A stretch of 34,584 nucleotides of DNA, taken from the NCBI GenBank assembly GCA_964448855.1, contig CAYUXI010000019.1, forward strand, positions 1 to 34,584, written 5' to 3'. Made by a program: the position numbers and the translations under genes. The notes under the pieces are model-generated. The model saw nothing but the letters and a program-made list of their open reading frames with translations, was not told the DNA's origin and ran no database searches. This DNA is from QAMX01 sp964448855 (lineage in GTDB: Bacteria > Bacillota > Clostridia > Oscillospirales > QAMX01). This document shows, piece by piece, positions 7,369 to 15,212 of this stretch. Every line of letters begins with the position of its first letter. Within the stretch, counting starts at the first letter, position 1.

Positions 7369-8715
7369 ATGGAACGACAACGCGTTTTGCAGGAATTTGA
7401 CCGGCAGAGTGCTTTCATTGGAAAGCGTACTGCGAAAGGAATCGAACAGCACCGCAAGGGCTTGGCCACCCTGATTCTCACCGATCAGGCCGGACACGCC
7501 ATCCCGGATGCACACGTTGCCGTCCGGCAGAAGTCTCACGCCTTCCGGTTCGGTGCCAACCTGTTCATGCTGGACGAAATGGAAACGGCCGAAAAGAACG
7601 AGCTGTACAAGCGGTATTTTGCCGAGCTCTTTCAGATGGCGACGCTCCCGTTCTACTGGGATACGCTGGAGCCGGAGCGCGGAAAGCCGCGCTATGCGGC
7701 GGACAGCCCGAAGATTTACCGCCGCCCCGCGCCGGATCTCTGTCTGGCCTATTGCAAGGAACATGGCATTGAGCCGCGGGAGCACGCGCTGGCGTATGAT
7801 TCGTTCTTCCCAAAATGGCTGTATGATGCGCCCGTCTCCGAGGTCAAAACGGCGCTGGAACATCACTTTGCCGAAATTGCCGAGCGCTATGCCGACGAGA
7901 TTCGAACCATCGAGGTCACCAACGAGATGGAATGGGACGCCGGGAAGACGCGCTTCTACGATGAACCGGATTTCGTCGAGTGGTGCTTCCGCACGGCGGA
8001 GCGCTATTTCCCGAAGAATCAGCTCGTCATCAACGAGTGGACGGGCCTCTGCTGGGAGGATCGCTGCCGCGCCACGGATAAGTACTATGCCTACACGGAG
8101 GCGGCCATCCAAAAGGGTGCCAAAATCGACGCCATCGGGATGCAGTACCATCTGTTCAACCCCAGAGAGCGCGAATTCGAGTGTACCAGAAAGACGCTGA
8201 ATCCGGAAAACCTCTATCGCCACATGGATTTGTATGCCGGTCTCGGACGGCCGCTTCAGATCACGGAGGTCACGGTTCCCGCCTATTCCTGGAACGATGA
8301 GGATGAGGCGATTCAGGCGAAAATTCTGGAAAATCTGTACACCATCTGGTTCTCTCACCCGAGCGTCGAGCAGATCATTTACTGGAACCTCGTGGACGGC
8401 TATGCGTTTGTCCGAGACGCCACGCCGGAAAATATCCGCGCCTCTCAGGGCGATATGACACTCGGCGAAAACTACTACCATGGCGGCCTGCTGCGCTTTG
8501 ACCTGTCGCCCAAGCCCGCCTACTATGCGCTGAAAAAGCTGACGCAACAGGTCTGGCACACCGAAGAGGTCTTGACCACAGACAGCGACGGTGCCGCCTC
8601 TCTGAACGGCTTTTACGGCGATTATGAGCTGGAAATTTCCACGCCGTCCGGCACCTGCTTCCGCTCCGCCACACTCGCCAAGGGCGAACGGAACTGCTGG
8701 ACCCTCACCATCTGA
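7369..8715 (+). CDS. GH10 endo-1,4-beta-xylanase, cytoplasmic
   Basis: 448 residues. The catalytic barrel carries the GH10 acid/base Glu186 in EVTNEMEW and the nucleophile Glu300 in ITEVTVPAYS. Other family marks are FYWDTLEPERG, LAYDSFFPKWL, and IIYWNLVDGYAF near the C-terminus. An N-terminal segment (LTDQAGHAIPDAHVAVRQKSH) resembles the small beta domain found ahead of many GH10 barrels. There is no signal peptide, so it probably acts inside the cell on imported xylo-oligosaccharides. ATG 7369 follows AGAGGAG by 11 bases; a TTG at 7333 in frame lacks a ribosome binding site. Single-gene transcript with its own promoter and terminator. Confidence 0.88.
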   Translation: MERQRVLQEFDRQSAFIGKRTAKGIEQHRKGLATLILTDQAGHAIPDAHVAVRQKSHAFRFGANLFMLDEMETAEKNELYKRYFAELFQMATLPFYWDTLEPERGKPRYAADSPKIYRRPAPDLCLAYCKEHGIEPREHALAYDSFFPKWLYDAPVSEVKTALEHHFAEIAERYADEIRTIEVTNEMEWDAGKTRFYDEPDFVEWCFRTAERYFPKNQLVINEWTGLCWEDRCRATDKYYAYTEAAIQKGAKIDAIGMQYHLFNPREREFECTRKTLNPENLYRHMDLYAGLGRPLQITEVTVPAYSWNDEDEAIQAKILENLYTIWFSHPSVEQIIYWNLVDGYAFVRDATPENIRASQGDMTLGENYYHGGLLRFDLSPKPAYYALKKLTQQVWHTEEVLTTDSDGAASLNGFYGDYELEISTPSGTCFRSATLAKGERNCWTLTI

Positions 8716-8757
8716 AAACACCCGGGCTCTACGGCGAACGCCATACCGAAAAAACAG

Positions 8758-8797
8758 ACCGCCTCTGCAACCAAAGACGATTGCAGAGGCGGTTTTT
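8758..8797 (+). terminator. Rho-independent terminator after xylanase
   Basis: A 13-bp perfect stem (8758-8770 with 8781-8793), a ten-base loop and a T run. Confidence 0.88.
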
Positions 8798-8828
8798 GTT
8801 GGCTGATAGGCCGCGAAAAAGCGCCTTT

Positions 8829-9806
8829 TTATAGCCGGGGCAGACGGTCAGCCAGCAGGACACAGGCATCTGGCAGGTATGCGCTCTCCTCATTGATGAT
8901 CGCATCGAACAGCGTACCGATGGAGTCCATCAGCGACGCATTCTGTGCGAGGGTCATTTTGAGCCCCAACGCATGAATCAGCCGGGCGTACTGCAGCACC
9001 GTATCCGACCGCTCGGCATACGGCTGAAAGGCGTCGTCCAGACGGCTCAGCGCACCAAACGCATGGGCGAGGAGCATTTTCTGTTCCTCCAGCATTTTGC
9101 TGTATCGCCTGTCCATGGTGATGCGCCCCGCCGCGACCTCCGCCACGGTATCCTGCTTCAACCGCTTCAGCGCGGCCAGCCCCTCCACCCGGCCAGCTTC
9201 GACGGATGCAGCGCGGACGTATGCGTTCAGGCCGGATGCGAAGCGGTCAAAGTGGTACGGCATCGTGCGGCTCTGCACAACCCGGAAGCAGTGCAGCGGG
9301 ATTTGAGGACGCTGCGTGCGAAAAAGCGCCTGCAAAAATTCCTCAAACGGAATGAAAAAGTGCTGAAAATGGCCGCCACGCACGTATCCGGCCGAGAAAA
9401 AGCCGTGTGCATCGAAGCCGAAGAGCAGGAAATCGTGGTCGTAATCCTGACCGCCGAAGGCTTCCTTGACGTGGATGTACCGCTCGTTGTATGCGCCCTT
9501 CACATAAAAGCCCGCGCAGAGCCGTTCCCGGAGGATGTCCAGAATCGCCTGCCGGTTGTCGGCAAAGTCCGCTTTGTCCGGGTTCATGTCCTCCTGAACC
9601 GTCAGACCGTCCCGGACGCCCCACAGATCGCTCATCACGACGTTGAACCGCACATTGGGCGATTGGGCATCGTATACGCAGTTGGCCGCCTTCATCGCAG
9701 CCCACAGCACGAGATCACCCCGGCAGTTGGCCTGCAAAACGCCCATGGGAAACGCTTTGTTCTGATAGGCTGTCAGAAACGGCTGCTTCGGGTAGGGCAG
9801 CTTCAT
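8829..9806 (-). CDS. Hypothetical protein, possibly BtrH/C39-peptidase-like
   Basis: 325 residues, no signal peptide. The N-terminal half has a pattern I associate with BtrH-type, C39-like proteins of peptide and aminoglycoside biosynthesis clusters: an opening LTAYQNKAFPMGVLQANCRGD, then GGQDYDHDFLLFGFDAHGFFSAGYVRGGHFQHFFIPFEEF split around the motif DHDFLLFGFD. The Cys near residue 28 and the His in DHDFL would be the natural catalytic pair, but this is inference. The C-terminal half is helical. GGAGGG five bases before the ATG supports the start. It lies 18 bases after the MGMT-like gene, so the two form an operon. No biosynthetic genes surround it, so its substrate is unknown. Confidence 0.55.
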   Translation of the reverse strand: MKLPYPKQPFLTAYQNKAFPMGVLQANCRGDLVLWAAMKAANCVYDAQSPNVRFNVVMSDLWGVRDGLTVQEDMNPDKADFADNRQAILDILRERLCAGFYVKGAYNERYIHVKEAFGGQDYDHDFLLFGFDAHGFFSAGYVRGGHFQHFFIPFEEFLQALFRTQRPQIPLHCFRVVQSRTMPYHFDRFASGLNAYVRAASVEAGRVEGLAALKRLKQDTVAEVAAGRITMDRRYSKMLEEQKMLLAHAFGALSRLDDAFQPYAERSDTVLQYARLIHALGLKMTLAQNASLMDSIGTLFDAIINEESAYLPDACVLLADRLPRL

Positions 9807-9824
9807 GAAATCCCTCCGATTTTC

Positions 9825-10619
9825 CTACGAAAATTCGCGCAGCGCACAGCGCAGATCGTCCAACCCGTCCTGCGACAAAACGCCGCGCTTGAGCGTCGGC
9901 GGCAAAAGGCGCTGCTCATCCAGCTCGTAGTCGCGCAGCCATTCGCCCGATTCGACATAATCGGTGAGCGCTCGGACGGCATCCTGCATCGCCTGCGTCT
10001 GCAGCTGCTCCGGCGTATGCTGCACCGCAGCGGTCAACGCGTCAAACAGCTGCTCCATGCGGCGGATGCGGAGAATGGCCGCCTGAATCGCGGGGTCGGT
10101 GGGCGCCTGCTCTGCCGGAGCGGGTTGACCGGAAAGCGCCTCCGGCGCAAAGCAGGACGATTCATAGTCCCTGACAAAGTAGCGCACACGCTTGCGCCCC
10201 TTCTGCACGATGGTATGCCCCTCGGCTTCCAGATGCTCCTTCTGTGCCAACGCACCGCCGGGGTATTTGTCATTCAATTCGCCGTCCGCCTTGAGCGTGC
10301 GCCAGTAGGGCGTCAGCTCCGTCGTGCGCTGATGGCTTGCCCAGGCCGCCATGGAAACAAAGAGGCCCGCGGTCATCGGCTCCGTGAAGTCTGCACCGTT
10401 TTGACGCGCCAGCCATGCGCGGATGGCGGGGACGGTGCACACCTTGCCGAATGGAACCTGCTTCATCACGCGGTCATACTCGAGCGGCGACGCCACATAC
10501 ATCTTCTGGCCGCCGTATTGCGCAATGGTTTTCGCGTCTGTGACCACCTGCATTCTGGGCAGATCCCGGCTCTGCTGCAGCATGGCGTTGAAATCCTTCG
10601 ATGCTTCGTTTGACATCAT
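9825..10619 (-). CDS. MGMT-family (alkyltransferase-like) protein with C-terminal extension
   Basis: 264 residues. Residues about 40-150 match the DNA-binding domain of O6-alkylguanine-DNA alkyltransferases: VPFGKVCTVPAIRAWLA (recognition helix region), then TPYWRTLKADGELNDKYPGG and QKEHLEAEGHTIVQKGRK. Where active enzymes have PCHR the sequence reads PYWR, so the alkyl-accepting cysteine is absent and the protein should be a non-transferring, alkyltransferase-like reader. The C-terminal 110 residues are a helical extension that I do not recognise, which is unusual for the family. Two adjacent ATGs (10619 and 10616) both fit the AAAGGCGG site. Upstream member of a pair with the BtrH-like gene. 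Confidence 0.7.
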   Translation of the reverse strand: MMSNEASKDFNAMLQQSRDLPRMQVVTDAKTIAQYGGQKMYVASPLEYDRVMKQVPFGKVCTVPAIRAWLARQNGADFTEPMTAGLFVSMAAWASHQRTTELTPYWRTLKADGELNDKYPGGALAQKEHLEAEGHTIVQKGRKRVRYFVRDYESSCFAPEALSGQPAPAEQAPTDPAIQAAILRIRRMEQLFDALTAAVQHTPEQLQTQAMQDAVRALTDYVESGEWLRDYELDEQRLLPPTLKRGVLSQDGLDDLRCALREFS

Positions 10620-10663
10620 GCTTCCGCCTTTCTTGTGAAGTTGGCTCGCCCCAATGGGGGTCG

Positions 10664-11020
10664 TCAGATCAGCGTATCATCCAGCAGAAAATCCATAAGA
10701 CCGATATGGAGAATCCCACTCTCATCATACCATCGCTTGCGAATGTCGTGACGGACAATGATTTTCGGGAAGGAATCACCGGTCAGTGAAAAAGGCAGCT
10801 GCTCCGTAAACGCCGTTTCTTCTGTGCCCAATGCATCAGCGGACTGAATGTACGTCTTCTTTCCGCTGGAATGGGCAATGAAATCGATCTCCCGTGCAAC
10901 CGGGGCAATCTTCCCCTTCACATCCCAACGCTTGCATTCGGTGAAGAGAAAGGAATCCGACAGATGATCCATATAGGCTTTGACGGTGTTCAATGCAACC
11001 ACATTTTCGCCGCTGAAAAC
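10664..11020 (-). pseudogene. Remnant of a DUF4143 AAA ATPase (C-terminal part)
   Basis: The minus strand reads GENVVALNTVKAYMDHLSDSFLF, then ECKRWDVKGK, REIDFIAHSSGKKTYIQSA, PFSLTGDSFPKIIV and GILHIGLMDFLLDD. These are the conserved C-terminal blocks of DUF4143-containing ATP-binding proteins. About 60 residues that normally separate WDVKGK from the (E)VDFIA block are missing, and the whole N-terminal ATPase domain is absent; a stop lies just upstream in frame. This is an inactive fragment. Confidence 0.7.
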
Positions 11021-11140
11021 TTACCGGATAAATCCTGCTGCTTCTCAATGGATATGATACACCGCCTACGGGCAAAAATCAAGGAGTTCATTGAAATGTT
11101 GCCATGAATATCCGACAACCTTTCAATGAAAACCCGAAAA

Positions 11141-11455
11141 TCAGACAGGGAGGGCGAAAATCGATTCGCACGACACCATGCAACACGCAGCCTGTTTCAA
11201 AAGCTCATATCGCCGCTTGGTGTGATTCGCATCGAAAAACATGATATCATCAATCGGAATATATGTGATCTTGCCTTTCCGCGTCACCATTCTTTCGTTT
11301 GAAACGACAAACGCCTTTTTGACATGGTCATCCTCATTTTTGAACAAAGGCGTTCAGCGCACTGTGGACAGCGTAGTCCTTGCCGGACTTCACCTCGATC
11401 GGCACGGCCATCCATTTTCAGCCGTTTTCTGAATATACCAATTCCGAATCGTATC
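11141..11455 (-). pseudogene. Second ATPase fragment with frameshift
   Basis: One frame reads KWMAVPIEVKSGKDYAVHSA-LNAFVQ and stops. A second, from 11347, reads KNEDDHVKKAFVVSNERMVTRKGKITYIPIDDIMFF. Joined across one extra base near 11345 these give the usual C-terminal end of an AAA/DUF4143 ATPase (PIEVKSGKDY ... YIPIYYIMFF in relatives). No N-terminal domain precedes it. It is a different ATPase copy from the fragment at 10664-11020. Confidence 0.65.
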
Positions 11456-11478
11456 ATCCGAAAACTGATCAAGCAGAA

Positions 11479-11650
11479 CTACAATATGCCCCACGGAATT
11501 TGTGCAACAGCCTGTTGCACAAAATGCTCATCGATGGAAGGATTATCTCCATCTTTTTTCAAAATTCCATCTACCGCAGACAGGTAAAAGTTAAGTTGAC
11601 CAGCATATTCCGGCTTGAACTCACCGGTTTTCAGTTCAATCACCATATGT
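11479..11650 (-). pseudogene. YhcG (DUF1016) nuclease, C-terminal fragment
   Basis: Reads VIELKTGEFKPEYAGQLNFYLSAVDG and then DGDNPSI, the PDDEXK-type nuclease core of YhcG/DUF1016 proteins (the E-x-K in IELKTGEF is the active-site part). It then continues into DEHFVQQAVAQIPWG, which belongs in the N-terminal domain of this family, so pieces have been deleted and rejoined out of order. Confidence 0.65.
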
Positions 11651-11945
11651 AATTTGTGCAAGTGCCGCTTGCACAATTTCAAAGCCTGGAAAACGCAGGG
11701 CAAACTTCGCCATGTATTTCAGGTTTCGCACAGAATATCCCTTGGCATCAGGGAAGGACAGCTTCATATCGGCGGCAAGATTTTCGATCAACTTGCTGCC
11801 CCAAGTCTTATGCTCGTTGATCAGCTGACCGATGTTGGAATACAGCCCAATCAGTTCCTTGTTCACACTCAGAGCTGCCTTGTACTGTGCGCGTTGATGC
11901 TTTGCACCAAGCCAAGGTATTCGTTATTGGGTTCCGATGAAGCAC
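11640..11945 (-). pseudogene. YhcG (DUF1016) nuclease, N-terminal fragment
   Basis: Reads NNEYLGLVQSI in one frame (upstream of about 11890), then AQYKAALSVNKELIGLYSNIG and GYSVRNLKYMAKFALRFPGFEIVQAALAQI in another: the DUF1016 N-terminal domain broken by a frameshift near 11890. It stops near 11640, where the C-terminal fragment begins; the middle of the protein (over 100 residues) is missing. Confidence 0.65.
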
Positions 11946-11977
11946 ATTCAGGAATGGCTTTGGAATCCCTCCAAACG

Positions 11978-12017
11978 AAAAAAGAAAAGCCAGTAGCCGG
12001 AAAAACCGACGACTGGC
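11978..12017 (-). terminator. Terminator downstream of tRNA-Ser
   Basis: On the minus strand GCCAGTCGTCGG pairs with CCGGCTACTGGC (minor mismatch) around a TTTTT loop, followed by TTTTCTTTTTT. Confidence 0.75.
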
Positions 12018-12025
12018 AAGATTTC

Positions 12026-12114
12026 TGGCGGAGAGGGCGGGATTCGAACCCGCGTGCGCGTGAACGCAAACTGATTTCGAGTCAGCCCCGTTATGACCAC
12101 TTCGATACCTCTCC
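12026..12114 (-). tRNA. tRNA-Ser (CGA)
   Basis: An 89-base class II tRNA including an encoded CCA. Acceptor GGAGAGG (12108-12114) pairs with CCTCTCC (12030-12036), the discriminator is G, the anticodon loop is CTCGAAA (anticodon CGA, reading UCG), there is a long variable arm typical of serine tRNAs, and the T-loop is GGTTCGAATCC. A promoter and a terminator flank it. Its 3' end faces the pseudogene cluster, consistent with a past integration site. Confidence 0.95.
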
Positions 12115-12151
12115 GTATTGCTGTGGTGGCGCAAACGCACCGTACCTGATT

Positions 12152-12180
12152 ATTTTACTACATCCATTCGAATTTGTCAA
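12152..12180 (-). promoter_or_regulatory. Promoter of tRNA-Ser
   Basis: On the minus strand TTGACA (12175-12180), a 17-base spacer and TAAAAT (12152-12157), about 38 bases before the tRNA. Confidence 0.8.
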
Positions 12181-12205
12181 GTCATTTTGCCAAAAAACAT
12201 GACAT

Positions 12206-13066
12206 TCACCGGAGATCATTCCGATGCTGGTACCGGCGCGGCGTCATGCCAAAGGTCTGGCGGAACACAGATATGAAATACGAGCAGTCAGAAAAGCCCG
12301 AACGCATACAGCTTTCCGTCACCGTTGCGCCGCTGTCCAGACATTGCCGGGCGCAGGCCAGACGCTTGGCGCGCAGGAATTCCTGCGGGGAGACATGAAT
12401 CTGCTGCCGAAACCACCGGTTCAGAGTGGCGGTACTGATGTGAAAATGTGCGGCAATATCCTGAATGCTGCCGATATCCCGCAGGGAGCTGTGCATATAG
12501 TCCAGAATATCCTGCATTCCGGGCGAAAGCGTGGACGACGAATGCAGCCCGCCTTCGTTCGTCCGGGAAAGCAGCAGCACAATTTGCAAAACGATGGATG
12601 CGCGCTCCAACGGGCTCTGCGGTTCACCGGCTGTCAGCTTCTGAAACCATCCCAGCATCTGGTCGCCTTCCGCACCGGAAACGTGCAGATGACTGCCGAA
12701 ATCCGGGTGGCGCGCCTGAGGAATCAGCGAATCGCCGCAGGCGGAATCGAGCCAGAGACAGTAGTGCTCAGCCAGACAGGGCTCCTGAATAATCAGCACA
12801 TGGACGTCTCCCGGCCGTGTGAAAATGATATCGCCGCGCCGAAGCGGGTACAGCAGATTGTTGACCAGAAAGGCGCCGCTCCCGGATACGTGGACATACG
12901 CCTCATAGGAATCGTGAATGTGCATCCCGTCCAGAACGGGATCCTCCGGCGACGTCGGACGCCGGGAATGCCGGACGGAAAAAACCAGCTCCGGCAGCGC
13001 GAGGACTTCCTTTTGGAACGGCCAGAGCTGCTGCATGGGAACCGCACCGGATGATGAAACCGCCAT
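12206..13066 (-). CDS. AraC-family regulator with cupin sensor domain
   Basis: 286 residues. The N-terminal cupin-like domain (about residues 25-130) has HIHDSYEAYVHVSGSGAFLVNN and LRRGDIIFTRPGDVHVL, the sugar-binding layout of AraC/MelR/RhaS regulators. The C-terminal domain (about 185-285) has two helix-turn-helix units: IQDIAAHFHISTATLNRWFRQ and VTESCMRSGFSDCSYFISVFRQ, with the family signature FGMTPRRYQ. The ATG at 13066 has AAGGTG six bases upstream; a GTG at 13073 in frame is too close to it. It is divergent from the alpha-galactosidase operon, and a 21-bp spaced direct repeat lies between them. Likely a galactoside-responsive activator of that operon (inference). Confidence 0.88.
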   Translation of the reverse strand: MAVSSSGAVPMQQLWPFQKEVLALPELVFSVRHSRRPTSPEDPVLDGMHIHDSYEAYVHVSGSGAFLVNNLLYPLRRGDIIFTRPGDVHVLIIQEPCLAEHYCLWLDSACGDSLIPQARHPDFGSHLHVSGAEGDQMLGWFQKLTAGEPQSPLERASIVLQIVLLLSRTNEGGLHSSSTLSPGMQDILDYMHSSLRDIGSIQDIAAHFHISTATLNRWFRQQIHVSPQEFLRAKRLACARQCLDSGATVTESCMRSGFSDCSYFISVFRQTFGMTPRRYQHRNDLR

Positions 13067-13077
13067 CGCAATCACCT

Positions 13078-13106
13078 TGATCGAAAATTTATAGTTTCTG
13101 ATCGAA
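13078..13106. promoter_or_regulatory. AraC-type operator: two direct repeats 21 bp apart
   Basis: TGATCGAA occurs at 13078-13085 and again at 13099-13106, start-to-start distance 21 bases (two helical turns), in the same orientation. Tandem half-sites with this spacing are the classical arrangement for AraC-family activators. It lies between the divergent regulator and the alpha-galactosidase gene, upstream of the latter's -10 box. Confidence 0.65.
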
Positions 13107-13138
13107 TCACCATAGAAATCGTGTTCCTGAAACGGTAA

Positions 13139-13144
13139 TATAAT
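13139..13144 (+). promoter_or_regulatory. -10 box of the alpha-galactosidase operon
   Basis: TATAAT at 13139-13144 with no recognisable -35 at 16-18 bases, as expected of an activator-dependent promoter. The distal repeat of the putative operator ends 32 bases upstream of it. Confidence 0.6.
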
Positions 13145-13181
13145 ACCATAAAAAGCCAGAAAAGAAAAGGGGCTGTTGAAA

Positions 13182-15212
13182 ATGGTACGATCCTACGTCA
13201 ATCCTCAGGCAGACGCGCAATATCGCGCAATGCTGGAGCATCCGGCCGACATTCCGTTTTCCTTTACATACGGTGACCGAACCTATTGGGGCTTTGCAGA
13301 CGAAGCGCTGGTGCTGCAGCAGTCGCACACCACCCAAAACGGGACGGTGACCACCACGGAGCTGACGTATCTTTTGCAGGAGGAGCTGACCGTTTGCCTT
13401 CGCCTGACGCATTACGCATCGCACGGCGCAACCGAGTGGACGGTGCGGTTCCAAAACCGGACAGACCGGGATTCCAGGGTGCTGCGGGACGTGAAAAGCG
13501 TCGTGACCTTCGAAGGCGAGCATCCGGTTCTGAGCGGCATCTACGGCGACCATGACAGGGACTATGCGCCGTACCGCTTCGACCTGGCAGACGGGGACGT
13601 CCGCTTCTGCTCCGATTCCGGACGCGCCACCCACGTCTACTTCCCCTATTTCTGCCTCGAATACGGCAGCGGGGGCGTCATGCTGGCCATCGGCTGGGCG
13701 GGTACCTGGTCGGCGGAATTCCATGCCGAAGGCAGTCGAACTGTATACACCGCCAATTCTGTCAACCATCTGGCAACCTGCCTGAAGCCCGGAGAGACCA
13801 TCCGCACGGCGCTGTTTGTCTGCGCACCCTATACCGTCCGGGATTCGGCGTATGCCTGCAACTACTGGCGCAGCTGGTTTCTGGAGCACAACCTGCCCAA
13901 GGCAGACGCATCCGGCCGTGCGCTGGAACCCTTTTCGACCTGCAACCTCGCGAGCGATACCGGCCTCCCGCAGTCGGACGGCAGCATTTCCGAATGCAGC
14001 ACGACCTGGCGGAGAAGCCTGGAAAAAATGTTTGCAGAGGACGTCAAGGTCGATTTCCGGTGGCTGGACGCGGGCTGGTATCTCTCACCGGATCTGGGGA
14101 GCGCGGAACCGTTTGTCCAGGGTCATGACTGGTGGGATACGGTCGGCACCTGGGAGGTGGATCCCGTCAAATGGCCGGGCAACAGCCTGCGCGAATCCAC
14201 GGATTTTGCCCGCGCCAACGGCATGAAAACGCTGATGTGGTTTGAGCCGGAGCGGGTGACGTTCCCGGACGATCTGGTCGCGCATTTCGGTTATCAGCGG
14301 GAATGGGCCATCCGTCAGGAGGGCGTTGCGGCGATTTCCAACAACATTGGCCGGGAGGACTGCCGCAAGTGGACAACCGACCGGATTTGCAAGACACTGC
14401 GCGAAAACCGCATCGAAATGTACCGTGAGGACAACAACAGCGACCCGGCGCGGCTGTGGCAATATCTGGATCAGCTGGAAGGGGAGAACCGCCGCGGCAT
14501 CACCGAATGCAAGTTCATCGACGGACATTACCAGATGTGGGACGACATCATCGCCTGCACCCTGTCCTACGGCGGCTGCGGGTTCGTGGATTCCTGTGCA
14601 TCGGGCGGCGGCCGCAACGATCTTGAATCTCTGCGGCGCGGCGTGCCGATTCTGCGGAGCGACGCTGACCGCACCACGACGGCGCTGCGCCTGTCCATGA
14701 CGACCTCCTTCCTCCCGTGGATTCCGTTCTGCGGCGCAAATACCAAAGAGAAGAAGGAACAGCTGGCCGCCACCGGCATCAGCGATCCCTATGTCTGGCG
14801 CGCATCGTATCTGCCTGCGCTGAACGTCGATTCCCAGTTTGTGCAGGACCCCGATCAGGACTTTCAAATCCTGCGGAACGGCCTGACGGAGTGGAAATCC
14901 ATCCGCCGCTACCTCCTGAAGGAGTTTTATCCGCTGACGAGCTGGCACAGTCAGACCGACCGCAGCGGCTTCACGGCCTTCCTGTTTTTCGACCCGGCAG
15001 ACGAAACCGGCGTCCTGCTCGCGTTCCGACAGGAAGACTGCGCAGACGCAACACTTTCCCTGCATCTGCCATTTGACCGCACCTGCCACCTGACGGACGC
15101 GGACAGCGGCGAAACGCTGACCGATTCGGGCGACGGCCTGACGCTGACCTTTGATCAGCCGCGAACGGCACGGCTGCTCCGCCTGACGCTGGAAGAGGGA
15201 GCGGACGACTGA
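13182..15212 (+). CDS. GH36 alpha-galactosidase
   Basis: 676 residues, usual for bacterial GH36: an N-terminal beta-sandwich, a catalytic barrel from about residue 270, and a short C-terminal beta domain. The barrel shows VKVDFRWLDAGWY, MKTLMWFEPERV, the nucleophile region MYREDNN with Asp417, DSCASGGGRNDLESL and the acid/base Asp494 in ILRSDADR. The nucleophile motif differs from the common KWDMNR, as in one GH36 subgroup. It should release alpha-1,6-linked galactose from raffinose-type oligosaccharides in the cytoplasm (no signal peptide). The ATG at 13182 follows AAAAGGGG; a TTG six bases earlier is less likely. The stop overlaps the transporter start (TGATG). Confidence 0.9.
   Translation: MVRSYVNPQADAQYRAMLEHPADIPFSFTYGDRTYWGFADEALVLQQSHTTQNGTVTTTELTYLLQEELTVCLRLTHYASHGATEWTVRFQNRTDRDSRVLRDVKSVVTFEGEHPVLSGIYGDHDRDYAPYRFDLADGDVRFCSDSGRATHVYFPYFCLEYGSGGVMLAIGWAGTWSAEFHAEGSRTVYTANSVNHLATCLKPGETIRTALFVCAPYTVRDSAYACNYWRSWFLEHNLPKADASGRALEPFSTCNLASDTGLPQSDGSISECSTTWRRSLEKMFAEDVKVDFRWLDAGWYLSPDLGSAEPFVQGHDWWDTVGTWEVDPVKWPGNSLRESTDFARANGMKTLMWFEPERVTFPDDLVAHFGYQREWAIRQEGVAAISNNIGREDCRKWTTDRICKTLRENRIEMYREDNNSDPARLWQYLDQLEGENRRGITECKFIDGHYQMWDDIIACTLSYGGCGFVDSCASGGGRNDLESLRRGVPILRSDADRTTTALRLSMTTSFLPWIPFCGANTKEKKEQLAATGISDPYVWRASYLPALNVDSQFVQDPDQDFQILRNGLTEWKSIRRYLLKEFYPLTSWHSQTDRSGFTAFLFFDPADETGVLLAFRQEDCADATLSLHLPFDRTCHLTDADSGETLTDSGDGLTLTFDQPRTARLLRLTLEEGADD

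Noticed and set aside
8973..10613. 546-codon plus-strand open frame
   Set aside because: It is antisense to two well-supported minus-strand genes (BtrH-like and MGMT-like) and its translation is Arg/His/Pro-rich without domains.
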